Assembly: GCF_018332695.1 (NCBI RefSeq)
Contig: NZ_BOQN01000005.1
Span: forward strand, 62,001-126,000
Source of the DNA: Paractinoplanes toevensis
Lineage (GTDB): Bacteria; Actinomycetota; Actinomycetes; Mycobacteriales; Micromonosporaceae
DNA: 64,000 nucleotides
Reading direction: 5' to 3'
The position numbers and the translations under genes were made by a program. Position 1 is the stretch's first letter; each line of letters starts with the position of its first letter. Shown here in pieces: positions 37,497 through 47,230 of this stretch. Below the pieces are notes generated by a model. That model made no database searches, was not told the origin of the DNA, and saw nothing but the letters and a program-made list of their open reading frames with translations.

Positions 37497-38042
37497 ATGG
37501 CGATTGGGCCCGTCCAGCTGATCGTGCTGGGATTCCAGCAGCCGGACTTTCACGGCGAGATCATCGCGGAACTCGAACGGTTACGTACCTGGGGAACCGT
37601 ACGAGTGATCGACTCCCTGGTCGTGTACAAGGACAAGGACGGTGAGCTGGAGGTCGAGCACCTCAGCAACCTGTCCGAGGACGAGGCGATAGAGGTCGGC
37701 AGCAAGGTCGGCGCCTTGATCGGCCTCGGCATCGAGGGCGAGAAAGGACTGGAGAAGGGCGCGTTCGCCGGTGCCCAGGCGGCCACCGGCGGCGTCCACG
37801 CCTTCTCCGACCAGGACGCGTGGGACGTCATCGACGACATCCCGAACGACTCCGCGGCCGCGCTGCTCCTGCTGGAACACCAGTGGGCGATTCCGCTGCG
37901 CGACGCCGTCCTGCGTGCCGGGGGCTTCCGGATCAGCGACGGATTCATCAGCCCTCTCGACCTCGTCGACATCGGTCTGGTGACCGCGCAGGACGCGGAG
38001 CAGCTGCACGACCTCGAGACGTCCGCCGCGGCGAAGGCATAA
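37497..38042 (+). CDS. DUF6325/DUF1269-like protein
   Basis: 181 residues from ATG 37497, with GGAAGGG upstream; the open frame reaches 37332. The opening AIGPVQLIVLGFQQPDFHGEIIAELERL, the IDSLVVYKDKDGELEV strand, a Gly-rich middle (GALIGLGIEGEKG) and the EHQWAIPLRDAVLRAGG segment are typical of a soluble alpha/beta family that resembles DUF1269. Function is unknown. In related genomes such genes often precede short basic or SHOCT proteins, as here (24-residue Arg-rich ORF 21 bp downstream). Confidence 0.7.
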   Translation: MAIGPVQLIVLGFQQPDFHGEIIAELERLRTWGTVRVIDSLVVYKDKDGELEVEHLSNLSEDEAIEVGSKVGALIGLGIEGEKGLEKGAFAGAQAATGGVHAFSDQDAWDVIDDIPNDSAAALLLLEHQWAIPLRDAVLRAGGFRISDGFISPLDLVDIGLVTAQDAEQLHDLETSAAAKA

Positions 38043-38063
38043 CCGACAATTTGGAGGAATGAG

Positions 38064-38138
38064 ATGTTCGGATCTCGCAGGGTCGCCCGGCGCACCGGAC
38101 GACGCACGGCGCGTCGCACCAGCCGACGCAGGCGCTGA
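38064..38138 (+). CDS. 24-residue arginine-repeat micropeptide
   Basis: The ATG follows TTGGAGGAATGAG, a strong ribosome-binding site. The product is 24 residues and 12 of them are Arg. After MFGS the sequence is built of xxRR steps: RR at 5-6, 9-10, 13-14, 17-18 and 21-24. The DNA shows a matching 12-bp period. It is too short to be called by length. It could be the basic remnant of a short companion of the upstream gene, or a nucleic-acid-binding peptide. The ribosome-binding site and stop are the evidence for translation. Confidence 0.45.
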   Translation: MFGSRRVARRTGRRTARRTSRRRR

Positions 38139-38258
38139 GACCGGCGCACCGTCCCAATCACACGACTCGCTTCGCCTCGTTCTCGCGGACGGGGCGACGC
38201 GATCGTTCGGAATCAACTGGCGCGAGCCGATCGATTCTCGCGCTGAGGGAGGCAGCCC

Positions 38259-39557
38259 ATGAGTGCGGCGACGATCGCAATGATCGCCCTGGTCGTCTTC
38301 GTCTGGGGCCTGTTCTCGGCCCGGCTCGGCCGCGCCGATCTGAGCGCTCCGATCATCTTCGTCACCGCGGGCCTGCTGTTCTCCCACGGCCTGCATGTCG
38401 TCGACCCGGAACAGTCCCGGGAGATCGTCAAACTGCTCGCCGAGGTCACCCTCGTGTGGGTCCTGTTCGCCGACGCCGCCCGGGTGGGGGTCCGCGACCT
38501 TCGCGCTGACCTCGGCATGTACGCCCGGCTGCTCGCGGTGGGTCTGCCGCTCACCATCGCCGCGGGAGCGCTGCTGGCGGTGTGGCTGTTCGACGGCATG
38601 GGTGTCTGGCCGGCGCTGCTGATCGGCGCGGCCCTGGCACCCACCGACGCGGCGCTGGGTGCGGCGGTGATGACGGACCCCGCCGTCCCCGACCGGGTCC
38701 GGCGGATCATCAACGTGGAGAGTGGGCTCAACGACGGCATCGCGACTCCTGTGGTGATGGTCGCCATCGCCGGCGCCGCCGCCGCGGAGAGCGTCCAGGG
38801 CGAGGGCCCGGGTGCCGCCCTGGCCGATCTGGCGATCGGACTCGCGGTCGGCATCGTCGCCGCGCTCGTCGGCGGATGGGCGATGCGGATCGCCCGGCGC
38901 CGCGGATGGGGGTCGGAGGACTTCGCCGGCCCGGCTGTGCTGGCGCTGGCACTCGCCGTCTACGGGGGCGCCCTGTGGCTGGACGGCAACGGTTTCGTCG
39001 CTGCCTTCGTCGCCGGCATCGCCTTCGGCAACGCCGCAGGCCGTGGCGATGCCAAGGAGGTCTTCTACGTCGAGCAGACAGCCGGTCTCGTGTCGCTGCT
39101 GACCTGGTTGCTGTTCGGGGCGCTGGCCGTCCCGATCGTCTTCGCACAGGCCGACTGGCGGGTGGTGGGCTACGCCGTACTGAGCCTCACCGTGGTACGG
39201 ATGCTGCCGGTCGCGCTGGTCCTGATCGGCGCCAAGCTGTCCCCGCCGACGGTCGCGTTCATCGGATGGTTCGGCCCACGTGGCCTCGCGTCGATCATCT
39301 TCGCGCTGATCGGTCTCGAGGAACTCGGCGACGACGGCGAATTCGCCGCGGCGGTCATCGGCACGGCCGTGCTGATCAGCGTGTTCGCGCACGGCCTGAG
39401 CGCGAAACCACTCGCGAACAGATACGCGCAGAACGCCGCCGGGACCGCACCCGCGCCACCCGACGCACCGGCAGTCCCGCATCCACCGGTTCGCCGTCTG
39501 CTGCACCACCATCCGAACGCCGCTCACCCGCGGCAACCCGATGAAGGGAACGCCTGA
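38259..39557 (+). CDS. CPA1-type cation:proton antiporter
   Basis: 432 residues with about 12 helices. CPA1 landmarks are visible: ALAPTDAALGAAVM (the TDA/TDP helix break), NVESGLNDGIATPVVM (ESGLND, with the ion-binding Asp) and FIGWFGPRGLASIIFALI. It lacks the long cytosolic tail of NhaP-type proteins; the last 35 residues are His/Pro-rich. It exchanges Na+ or K+ for protons across the membrane. It overlaps nothing and lies in a run of plus-strand genes. Confidence 0.9.
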   Translation: MSAATIAMIALVVFVWGLFSARLGRADLSAPIIFVTAGLLFSHGLHVVDPEQSREIVKLLAEVTLVWVLFADAARVGVRDLRADLGMYARLLAVGLPLTIAAGALLAVWLFDGMGVWPALLIGAALAPTDAALGAAVMTDPAVPDRVRRIINVESGLNDGIATPVVMVAIAGAAAAESVQGEGPGAALADLAIGLAVGIVAALVGGWAMRIARRRGWGSEDFAGPAVLALALAVYGGALWLDGNGFVAAFVAGIAFGNAAGRGDAKEVFYVEQTAGLVSLLTWLLFGALAVPIVFAQADWRVVGYAVLSLTVVRMLPVALVLIGAKLSPPTVAFIGWFGPRGLASIIFALIGLEELGDDGEFAAAVIGTAVLISVFAHGLSAKPLANRYAQNAAGTAPAPPDAPAVPHPPVRRLLHHHPNAAHPRQPDEGNA

Positions 39558-39768
39558 CAGCAGCCTCCCCAGCCTCGGCGTCTGCACGGGGCTCGGCCGC
39601 CACCTTCCGTCGCTCCAAAGCCGAAGGCGGCGATACCGGCGGTCGGTTGAACGGGCGCAGACAGAGGTTCGCTCACCCGTCCCGGATGGCGTGGTCACAT
39701 GGCCGGAGCACGACCATTACCGGCGACGGCAACGACAGGCGGGCCGCGGTGACGGAGGTGAGCGGACG

Positions 39769-40746
39769 ATGCCAATGGAGCCGTCCGCGTTCGAGTCGGC
39801 GATCCCCCGGCGGCTGCGCCCTCGGGCGGCACTGATCGTCGGCAGCCGGATGGGCCGCCCGCTGATGCGCGGCGTCGGCGAACTGCTCCGGGTACAGATC
39901 TTCGACCGGTCGATGACTCTGGCCGCGCAGGCGTTCACGTCTATCTTTCCCCTGCTGATCATGTTGAGCGCGTTGGGCGGCACGGAATATCGCGACCGGC
40001 TCAGCGACCTGATGACCCTGCCGGACGCCAGCGAGCAGCTGTTGCACCAGGCAGTCAGCGGCAGCCGCAGCAACGCCTTCGGCCTGGTGGGTTGCCTCAT
40101 CGTCGTCCTCTCGGCCACCGGCTTGAGCCGAGCCATGATCCGGGCCTACCGAGACGTCTGGTCGATCAAGACTCGGCCGGCCGGTCCCGCTGCGACCGCC
40201 GGCCAAGTCGGCGCGGTGCTGGCCCTGGTCGTCTTCGTGTTTGCGGCGCGACTGCTCGGCTGGCTCGCCGGAATGCTTCCCGCGCCCCGGCTCGGGCAGG
40301 CCGTGGCCTATCTGCTCGCCGACTGTGCGACGGCGATCCTGGTGCCTTGGCTGCTGCTGGGCAAGCGGGCGCCGCGGGCCCCGTTGCTGTTCGGCGGCGC
40401 GGCGTTCGGGCTGATCATGTTGGCGGTACGTGCCGCCGGGTCGGTGTACCTGCCCCGGGCGTTGCAGTCGAGCGCCGACCGGTACGGGACGATCGGGCTG
40501 GCCTTCACCTTCGTCGGCTGGCTCTATGTGCTTTCGTTCTGTCTGCTGCTCTCCGCGGTCGTCGGCGGAGTGCTGGCCGGCCTCCGGTCAGACCGACCGG
40601 CGCAGGTGCAAGGCGGGAGCCACCTCGCCGAGGCCGGCGACGAGACGGCCAACCCCGGTCCTCAGCATCAGCGTGCCCAGGGGGAAGCCGGACGCGAACC
40701 GCAGGACCGCACCGGCCAGCGTCCACCGCACCCTGAGGAGCGGTAA
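39769..40746 (+). CDS. YihY/BrkB-family membrane protein (second copy)
   Basis: 325 residues from ATG 39769, with GGAGG at 39754-39758; the open frame reaches 39541 inside the antiporter. The protein has about six helices with FDRSMTLAAQAFTSIFPLLIML, ALVVFVFAARLLGW and TIGLAFTFVGWLYVLSFCLLLSA, as in YihY proteins. The C-terminal 50 residues are hydrophilic and Gln/Pro-rich. It is only distantly similar to the YihY protein at 17341-18291. Confidence 0.75.
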   Translation: MPMEPSAFESAIPRRLRPRAALIVGSRMGRPLMRGVGELLRVQIFDRSMTLAAQAFTSIFPLLIMLSALGGTEYRDRLSDLMTLPDASEQLLHQAVSGSRSNAFGLVGCLIVVLSATGLSRAMIRAYRDVWSIKTRPAGPAATAGQVGAVLALVVFVFAARLLGWLAGMLPAPRLGQAVAYLLADCATAILVPWLLLGKRAPRAPLLFGGAAFGLIMLAVRAAGSVYLPRALQSSADRYGTIGLAFTFVGWLYVLSFCLLLSAVVGGVLAGLRSDRPAQVQGGSHLAEAGDETANPGPQHQRAQGEAGREPQDRTGQRPPHPEER

Positions 40747-40786
40747 ACCGGTCCGGCGGACGCGAGCAGCCACGAAGGCTGGACGG

Positions 40787-41060
40787 CTATTGGCCGCCCT
40801 GGCCGTGCAACGCGTCCTGCAGCTCCGCCTCAGCCTCCTTGGACAGCGAGGACTTGAGCACGGTGCCGCCGAACCGGCTGAGCGCGTCCACCCACCTGGT
40901 GGTGGTTCGTCGTGACGTGGAACTTGCCCTCCCGGTCGCGGATGATCACCGCGATCGCGTCCGGCTGGATGATCAGATCCTTCGCCAGCCGGCCGGCCTC
41001 CAGTGATGCCGCCGTCGCGGTGGTCTCGTCGGGGTACCCGATGGCGACCAGAGTTGCCAG
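40787..41060 (-). pseudogene. DUF1269-family gene with internal deletion
   Basis: From CTG 41060 the minus strand reads LATLVAIGYPDETTATAA, then KDLIIQPDAIAVIIRDREGK and FHVTTNHH, the N-terminal third of DUF1269 proteins. It then jumps, in another frame, to VDALSRFGGTVLKSSLSKE and AEAELQDALHGQGGQ with TAG at 40789-40787, the C-terminal end of the same family. The Gly-rich hydrophobic middle, about 75-80 residues, is missing, and the start codon is CTG instead of ATG. The junction lies near 40899-40910 in a CCACC/GGTGG-rich inverted repeat. Clearly a dead gene. Confidence 0.85.
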
Positions 41061-41148
41061 GACCTCTCACCTGTCTTGAGCACCTGGGCAGGATGAGTTC
41101 TGGGTGCGGCCGGTGGCCTCATCCCCCTCGAATGAGCGCACCTGTGGC

Positions 41149-41634
41149 TCAACCGTACTGAGGCGGAGGAGTCGAACGCGGCCGCGCCACCGAGGTCGCG
41201 GTCCGTGCGGTCCCGGCGACCAGGGAACCGATCGCGATTCCGAGCAACAGGTTGAGCGTGGCCGTGTACAGCCGCGCGCCGGTGCTCCCGTCGGTGAGGA
41301 ACGGCGCCAGCATCGCCACCACGGTAGCCAGGCCGACCACCCAGCCGAAGAACCGCATCGGTCGCGGCGTGGTCCGGATCAATACGTGCACCACGCCGGT
41401 GGCGACCAGAGCCGCGATCGCGGCGCCGAGCGCATACCAGCCGGTGTCCGCGTCACCCCAGACGCCCTCGCCTTTGGGTGCCAGCACGTCGACGTCGAAC
41501 AGGCCCCGTCCCAGCAGGATGCCGACGATCGCGATCAGGGCGGCCACTGCTGCGGTGGCCGCCCCACCGGCCCAGAGCCGGCCGGCGTTGACAGTGGCGC
41601 GGACGGAATCGGACGGTGCGTTGTAGCCGGTCAT
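41149..41634 (-). CDS. DUF6069-like membrane protein
   Basis: 161 residues. Four helices: AGGAATAAVAALIAIVGILLGRG, GWYALGAAIAALVATGVVHVLI, FFGWVVGLATVVAMLAPF and LYTATLNLLLGIAIGSLVAGT, with a hydrophilic FDVDVLAPKGEGVWGDADT loop. This pattern is that of DUF6069 proteins of actinomycetes, which have no known role. It stands alone on the minus strand. Confidence 0.7.
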   Translation of the reverse strand: MTGYNAPSDSVRATVNAGRLWAGGAATAAVAALIAIVGILLGRGLFDVDVLAPKGEGVWGDADTGWYALGAAIAALVATGVVHVLIRTTPRPMRFFGWVVGLATVVAMLAPFLTDGSTGARLYTATLNLLLGIAIGSLVAGTARTATSVARPRSTPPPQYG

Positions 41635-41700
41635 TCAGTGCCTCCTGACCAGACGCGGGAGCTGCCGGCCGAAGAGTCGCCGAAAAGCACGGACCCCCGC

Positions 41701-41719
41701 TTCATCCAGCCGGGATGAA
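41701..41719. repeat. 7-bp inverted repeat TTCATCC-N5-GGATGAA
   Basis: Perfect arms TTCATCC (41701-41707) and GGATGAA (41713-41719) around AGCCG, upstream of the DUF6069-like gene (start 41634). It could be an operator for that gene. Confidence 0.35.
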
Positions 41720-41766
41720 CGGCCCGGCCGCGCGACCGGGCGTGGCGCGTTTGACCTGGATGGCAC

Positions 41767-41997
41767 GTGACCATGCAACTTTGTTGGGTACGTATCCGGC
41801 CGCTGCCCGACGGCGGCGTCGCCCTCCAGCTTTCTTTCGTGGTCGGGCCGAGGCGTGCGTGGGCAAACCTCTGGAAGGTCACGATCGACTCGCTCGGCCC
41901 CCTCCTCGGACACAGCATCGACGCGTACGGACAGAGGGCGCGTGATGGCCACCTCATCGATCTTGGAATGCACTGCGTCGTCGACCCTGCGGTGGAC
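41767..41997 (+). pseudogene. Truncated actinobacterial hypothetical protein
   Basis: The frame from GTG 41767 gives a sensible 77-residue stretch: VRIRPLPDGGVALQLSFVVG, NLWKVTIDSLGPLLG and HLIDLGMHCVVDPAVD. The NLWK-x-x-D-x-L-x-P-L-L-G and LGLHxxVDP pattern is one I recall from actinobacterial hypothetical proteins. After residue 77 the frame goes on without family likeness and ends inside the histidine kinase gene on the other strand (42273). I read it as a C-terminally degraded copy. The rest of 41635-42113 holds no other gene that I can support. Confidence 0.4.
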
Positions 41998-42113
41998 ATG
42001 ACGTCATCATCGCGGTTCGCGCGAATGGATCTTGCGATCGATAGTGAACGTTGCCCACAACAGGTTTGTTGCGGGCTTCACGGCTCGGATGATCAAGCGC
42101 GCGAGCGCGCCGA

Positions 42114-43994
42114 TCATTTCTCCGACGGCTGCATCATGGGCGTGGTGGTCGTAGGCGCAGCGGAGAGGGCCTCACCGACGTTCGCGAGCAGTTCGACGGC
42201 GGTGAACGGTTTGTGGACGATGCGGGTCGTCTCGCCGAGGCTGTACTGGCGGCGCAGCTCGGTGTCGCTGTAGCCGGACATGAACAGCACACGCAGGTCC
42301 GGGTGCCGGGCCCGGATCTGGTCGGCGAGCGCCGGGCCGGATTTGTCGGGCAGCACGATATCGGTGATCAGCAGGGCCACGCCGTGCAGGTCGGCGTCGG
42401 CCACGGAGCCCTCGCTCAGGGCGATGGCGTGATACCCGTTCTCCTGGAGGATCCGGAGCACGAGATCCCGTACGTATTCCTCGTCCTCGATGACCGCCAC
42501 CAGCTCACCGTGACCGGGGGAGCGCCTTGCGGCCGGCGCTGCCGGCTGGTCGGCCGGCTCTGCCGCCGGTGGCAGCAGGATACGGAAGGTCGTGCCGACG
42601 CCCGGGGTCGACTCCACGCCGATGTGCCCATCGGCATCACCCACGATGCCGTAGACCGTGGCCAGGCCGAGACCGGTGCCCTGATCTGCCGGTTTGGTGG
42701 TGAAGAAAGGCTCGAACAGCCGGTCTCGCACCTCTGCCGTCATACCGGTGCCGGTGTCACTGACCGTCAGGCGGGCATACGGTCCCGGCGGCAACGGCGT
42801 GGCGTCTCCCGCGCAGACCTCGGCGAGGTCGGTCTCGACCACCACCACGCCGCCGTCGGGCATCGCGTCGCGCGCGTTGATGACGAGGTTGAGCAGGATC
42901 TGGTCGAGCCGTCCGCGGTTGGCGCACACCGGCAAGGCGTGATTGCGGGGCCGACAGACGAGCCGGACGTTCGCGCCGATAGTGCGGCTGAGCAGTTCGC
43001 CGGCATCGGTGACCACTTCATTGAGGTCGACGACCTCCACCTTGGTCGGTTCCCGCTTGGCGAACACCAGCAATTGCCCGGTGAGGGACTTGGCTCGGTC
43101 GGCGGCATCCCGGATCCTGGCCAGGTCGCGGGTGCCTTCGCCGGTGACCTCCTCGGCGAGGAAGTCGGCGTAGTTGAGGATGATGGCGAGCAGATTGTTG
43201 AAGTCGTGGGCGATGCCACCGGCGAGCTGGCCGAGGCTCTCGAGCCGGGCGGCCCGCGCCGAACGCTGCCGGGCCAGCTTCTCATCAGTGATGTCCCGTT
43301 CGGTGGCCGCAGCGGCGACAACGGTGCCGTGCTCGTCCCGAATCGGCGAGGCGACCATGGAAACGAGGAAGGGCGTGCCGTCGCCGCGTACCCGCGAAGT
43401 CTCGTCCAACCGGATCCGCTTGCCGGCGGCCAGATCACTCAGCGATCGACGCAGCCGCTCCGGCTCATCGGTCCCGATCACGTCGGTGACCGGCCTGCCG
43501 ATGACCTGGGCCGCGGTGTAGCCGTAAATCCGTTCCGCACCACCGTTCCAGGCGGTAAGAGTGCCGTCGAGCTGGCTCACCATGATCGCGTCGGAGGACT
43601 GTTCCACAATCGCGGCCAGCATCTCCCGCTCCCGCGCCGCACTGGTGATGGCCTGCAACGCAGCCCGCAGGTGGCCGGCGATGCCCCAGCTGATCAGCGT
43701 GGTGCACACCACCGTCAGCAGCCGCACGAACTGATCGGTCGAGCCCAGCAGACCCTGCCAGGTGGAGATCGCGAACGCCGCGAGCAGCGCGTAGCCGCCG
43801 ATGGCGAGGACCGCCGGCGGATTGGCCGCGGCCACGGCCAGCGGCGCCCCGATCGCCATCACGCCGAACACGAGCAGCCGCGCCGGCGCGGCCGCGGAGA
43901 TCGCTCCGAGCAGGGTCACCGTCGCCACCGACACCAAGACGTAGGGCGACCGCCATGCCGCTCGCTCATCAAAGGCCGGTAACGAAGGCCTCAT
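42114..43994 (-). CDS. Membrane hybrid histidine kinase (PAS-HisKA-HATPase-receiver)
   Basis: 626 residues from ATG 43994, with GAAGGG upstream; the open frame extends to 45290 over other genes. Residues about 15-120 hold four or five membrane helices. A PAS domain (about 130-250) starts at [19 protein letters not shown]. The dimerisation helix has [16 protein letters not shown] with phospho-acceptor His263. The ATPase domain has [37 protein letters not shown]. The C-terminal receiver has [19 protein letters not shown] with Asp545, and HKPF. It is a phosphorelay sensor of the HDFNN class. No response-regulator gene lies next to it. Confidence 0.92.
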   Translation of the reverse strand: MRPSLPAFDERAAWRSPYVLVSVATVTLLGAISAAAPARLLVFGVMAIGAPLAVAAANPPAVLAIGGYALLAAFAISTWQGLLGSTDQFVRLLTVVCTTLISWGIAGHLRAALQAITSAAREREMLAAIVEQSSDAIMVSQLDGTLTAWNGGAERIYGYTAAQVIGRPVTDVIGTDEPERLRRSLSDLAAGKRIRLDETSRVRGDGTPFLVSMVASPIRDEHGTVVAAAATERDITDEKLARQRSARAARLESLGQLAGGIAHDFNNLLAIILNYADFLAEEVTGEGTRDLARIRDAADRAKSLTGQLLVFAKREPTKVEVVDLNEVVTDAGELLSRTIGANVRLVCRPRNHALPVCANRGRLDQILLNLVINARDAMPDGGVVVVETDLAEVCAGDATPLPPGPYARLTVSDTGTGMTAEVRDRLFEPFFTTKPADQGTGLGLATVYGIVGDADGHIGVESTPGVGTTFRILLPPAAEPADQPAAPAARRSPGHGELVAVIEDEEYVRDLVLRILQENGYHAIALSEGSVADADLHGVALLITDIVLPDKSGPALADQIRARHPDLRVLFMSGYSDTELRRQYSLGETTRIVHKPFTAVELLANVGEALSAAPTTTTPMMQPSEK

Positions 43995-44019
43995 CGAGGC
44001 GTGACCCTTCTGTGAAGCT

Positions 44020-44049
44020 GATATCGGTTTGTTATGACCGGATATCGGT
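44020..44049. promoter_or_regulatory. Direct repeats GATATCGGT, 21 bp apart
   Basis: GATATCGGT occurs at 44020-44028 and 44041-44049, starts 21 bp apart (two helical turns), 26-55 bp upstream of the histidine kinase start. Two binding sites on the same face of DNA suit a dimeric activator or response regulator, perhaps one phosphorylated by this kinase. Confidence 0.5.
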
Positions 44050-44229
44050 AGGATAATCCCGGATCTTTCGCTCGATCCGACGTTCGGCGAACAGGTGAAG
44101 TCCTGGGCCTGCAGATCGCCCCCGGCGGATGTGGCCGGACCGCGATCATGAGCCGCACAACGCGCCGACGCTGGTTCCTGCGTGTTGACCACGTCCCCGA
44201 CGTTTCGGACGTAGGGGTCGCTGATCGGG

Positions 44230-44343
44230 CCGCCGCCACGACGTCGCCGTGTTGACCATGGCCCGGCGCACGTAGGCGACCGGCGCGTCCATCGTGGACA
44301 CCCGTTTCCAGTGCCGGTGGGTCTTCTCGAGGGCGGACAGGTC
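44230..44343 (-). pseudogene. Remnant of a SigE-family RNA polymerase sigma factor
   Basis: The minus strand reads DLSALEKTHRHWKRV and DAPVAYVRRAMVNTATSWRR. This is the region-2 core of actinobacterial SigE-family sigma-70 factors, which have L-x-K-T-x-x-H/R-W and A-Y-V-R-x-x-M-V-N-T-x-x-S-W-x-R-R. The match begins directly at the LysR stop codon and ends in a frameshift after WRR; both ends of the gene are missing. The rest of 43995-44229 holds only the GATATCGGT repeats. Confidence 0.6.
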
Positions 44344-45253
44344 AACGCCCGTGGATGCCGGAAAGGTTGAGTGGGGTCCGCAACGCGCTGAGAACGGCGG
44401 TGATCTCGGGGCGCGGGGTGGCCGGCCGCCGGACGGCGGCGGTGATCCGGCGGGTCACCGGCGGGGTGAGCGGGCGGGTGGTGACCCGGTAGCGGGGGTC
44501 GACGGCGAGGCTGGGCAGCAGGGCGATCGAGCGGCCCTTCTCCACGTGCCGCAACGCGATCATGTAGTTGTTGAAGCGGCAGATCACGTCCGGTTCGAAG
44601 CCGGCCGCGCGGCACAGGCGAGTGGCGAGCTCGGACATGTACGAGCCGGTCACGTCGAAGGTCCAGCGCTGCCCATGGCATTTGTCCAGGCTGATCGCTT
44701 CGTCTCGGGTCATCGGGTGGTCGTCCGGCAGGACCAGCACGATCTCGTCCTCGGCGATCGGCACCAGGTCGATGGACGGATCGAGCTCGGCGCCGACGAA
44801 GTCGCTGGTCGTGATGATGACGTCGACGTCGCCGCGGCGCAGGGCGGGCATGCTCTCGTGCGGCTCGGACTCCAGCAGCACGACGGTGACGTCCGGATGC
44901 CGCTCGGCGAGCACGGCCACGGCCGGTTCGGCCAGGGCGTGCACGGCGCTCTGGAACGCGGCGAGGGTCACCGTGCCGGCCGGCTCGTCGGCCAGACCGC
45001 GCAGTTCGGCCTCGGCGGCGTCCATCGCGGCCAGGATCTCCCGGGCCCGGCCGGCCAGCAGCACTCCGGCGGCGGTGAGCCGGATCCGGCGGCCGGTGCG
45101 CTCCAGCAGTGCCGTGCGGGTCTCCCGTTCCAGCGTCGCGAGCTGCTGGGAGACCGCGGACGGGCTGAGTTTGCCGCGCTGGGCGACAGCCCGGACCGTG
45201 CCGTAGGTAGCCAGGTCGGTGAGCAGGCGCAGGCGCCACGGGTTGAGCGTCAT
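44342..45253 (-). CDS. LysR-family regulator, DgdR-like by context
   Basis: 303 residues. The N-terminal HTH (about 1-60: LLTDLATYGTVRAVAQRGKLSPSAVSQQLATLE) is clear, and the substrate-binding domain (about 92-295) follows with VTLAAFQSAVHALAEP and DVDVIITTSD. It is divergent from the decarboxylating aminotransferase gene, 83 bp away. In Burkholderia cepacia, dgdA is controlled by the LysR-type DgdR, so the pair may be equivalent. A GCAC-N4-GTGC site lies between the genes. Confidence 0.85.
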   Translation of the reverse strand: MTLNPWRLRLLTDLATYGTVRAVAQRGKLSPSAVSQQLATLERETRTALLERTGRRIRLTAAGVLLAGRAREILAAMDAAEAELRGLADEPAGTVTLAAFQSAVHALAEPAVAVLAERHPDVTVVLLESEPHESMPALRRGDVDVIITTSDFVGAELDPSIDLVPIAEDEIVLVLPDDHPMTRDEAISLDKCHGQRWTFDVTGSYMSELATRLCRAAGFEPDVICRFNNYMIALRHVEKGRSIALLPSLAVDPRYRVTTRPLTPPVTRRITAAVRRPATPRPEITAVLSALRTPLNLSGIHGR

Positions 45254-45286
45254 GAACGGACTGTACGGCTCTGCTTAACAGCAGTG

Positions 45287-45298
45287 GCACAAATGTGC
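45287..45298. promoter_or_regulatory. Inverted repeat GCAC-AAAT-GTGC
   Basis: GCACAAATGTGC (45287-45298) lies in the 83-bp divergent region between the LysR and the aminotransferase genes, 39 bp before the latter. A symmetric site with an AT-rich centre here is the likely LysR binding site. Confidence 0.4.
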
Positions 45299-45327
45299 GC
45301 TGGACGTGATGCTCGGTGACTTTCTAG

Positions 45328-46653
<1,326 letters not shown>

Positions 46654-46696
46654 CGACCAGTCCTCGCGCCGCGGTCAGCTGACATAGGTTTGCCCC

Positions 46697-47230
46697 ATGT
46701 GGCCGCCTCCGGAGCCCGATTGCCGGCTCCACCCGGCCGTCGAGGTTCGGCCCTCCCCCATCGCCGGGGAGGGGCTGTTCACGCGGGTCAGCCTTCCGGC
46801 GGGCACCGCGGTGTCGTGCATCGGCGGCCGTCTGGTGCCGGGCAACGAGTTACGTCGGCTCCTGCGGGCCGGCGCGGGATACGTCGACACCATCACCGTG
46901 ACGGCCGACGTCCACCTGGTGCTGCCGCCGGGCCGGCCCAACGGCAAGGGCAACCACGGATGCGACCCGAACCTATGGTGGTCAGCGCCCTACACACTCG
47001 CCGCCCGGCGGGACATCGCGGCCGGCGAGGAGCTCACCAACGACTACGCGACGAGCACCGGCGAGGAGGATTTCGTCATGCCGTGCCGCTGCGGCAGCCC
47101 GCTGTGCCGCGGCTCGGTCACCGGGAACGACTGGTCGCGGCCCGACCTGCAGCGGCGATACGGCGATCACTGGGTGCCGGACCTGCTGGCCCGGATCCAC
47201 GCGTCACGCCGGCCCAGGTCGAGCAGCTGA
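46697..47230 (+). CDS. SET-domain protein
   Basis: 177 residues. SET features are in order: RPSPIAGEGLFTRVSLPAGT at the N-terminus, GKGNHGCDPNLWW (N-H-x-C-x-P-N cofactor motif), GEELTNDYATSTGEE, and a post-SET-like CRCGSPLCRG. SET proteins are lysine methyltransferases that use S-adenosylmethionine; bacterial substrates are mostly unknown. The C-terminal 64 bp overlap the convergent DUF2238 gene. Confidence 0.85.
   Translation: MWPPPEPDCRLHPAVEVRPSPIAGEGLFTRVSLPAGTAVSCIGGRLVPGNELRRLLRAGAGYVDTITVTADVHLVLPPGRPNGKGNHGCDPNLWWSAPYTLAARRDIAAGEELTNDYATSTGEEDFVMPCRCGSPLCRGSVTGNDWSRPDLQRRYGDHWVPDLLARIHASRRPRSSS

Noticed and set aside
37581..39698. A 705-codon minus-strand frame
   Set aside because: It is antisense to the DUF6325-like and CPA1 genes, which have clear family motifs.
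40588..41070. A 160-codon minus-strand frame starting at GTG 41070
   Set aside because: It runs in a different frame from the recognisable DUF1269 pieces and has no likeness of its own; the pseudogene reading explains the region better.
41635..41973. A 112-codon minus-strand frame
   Set aside because: Its composition is unlike a real gene and it lies opposite the better plus-strand candidate at 41767-41997.
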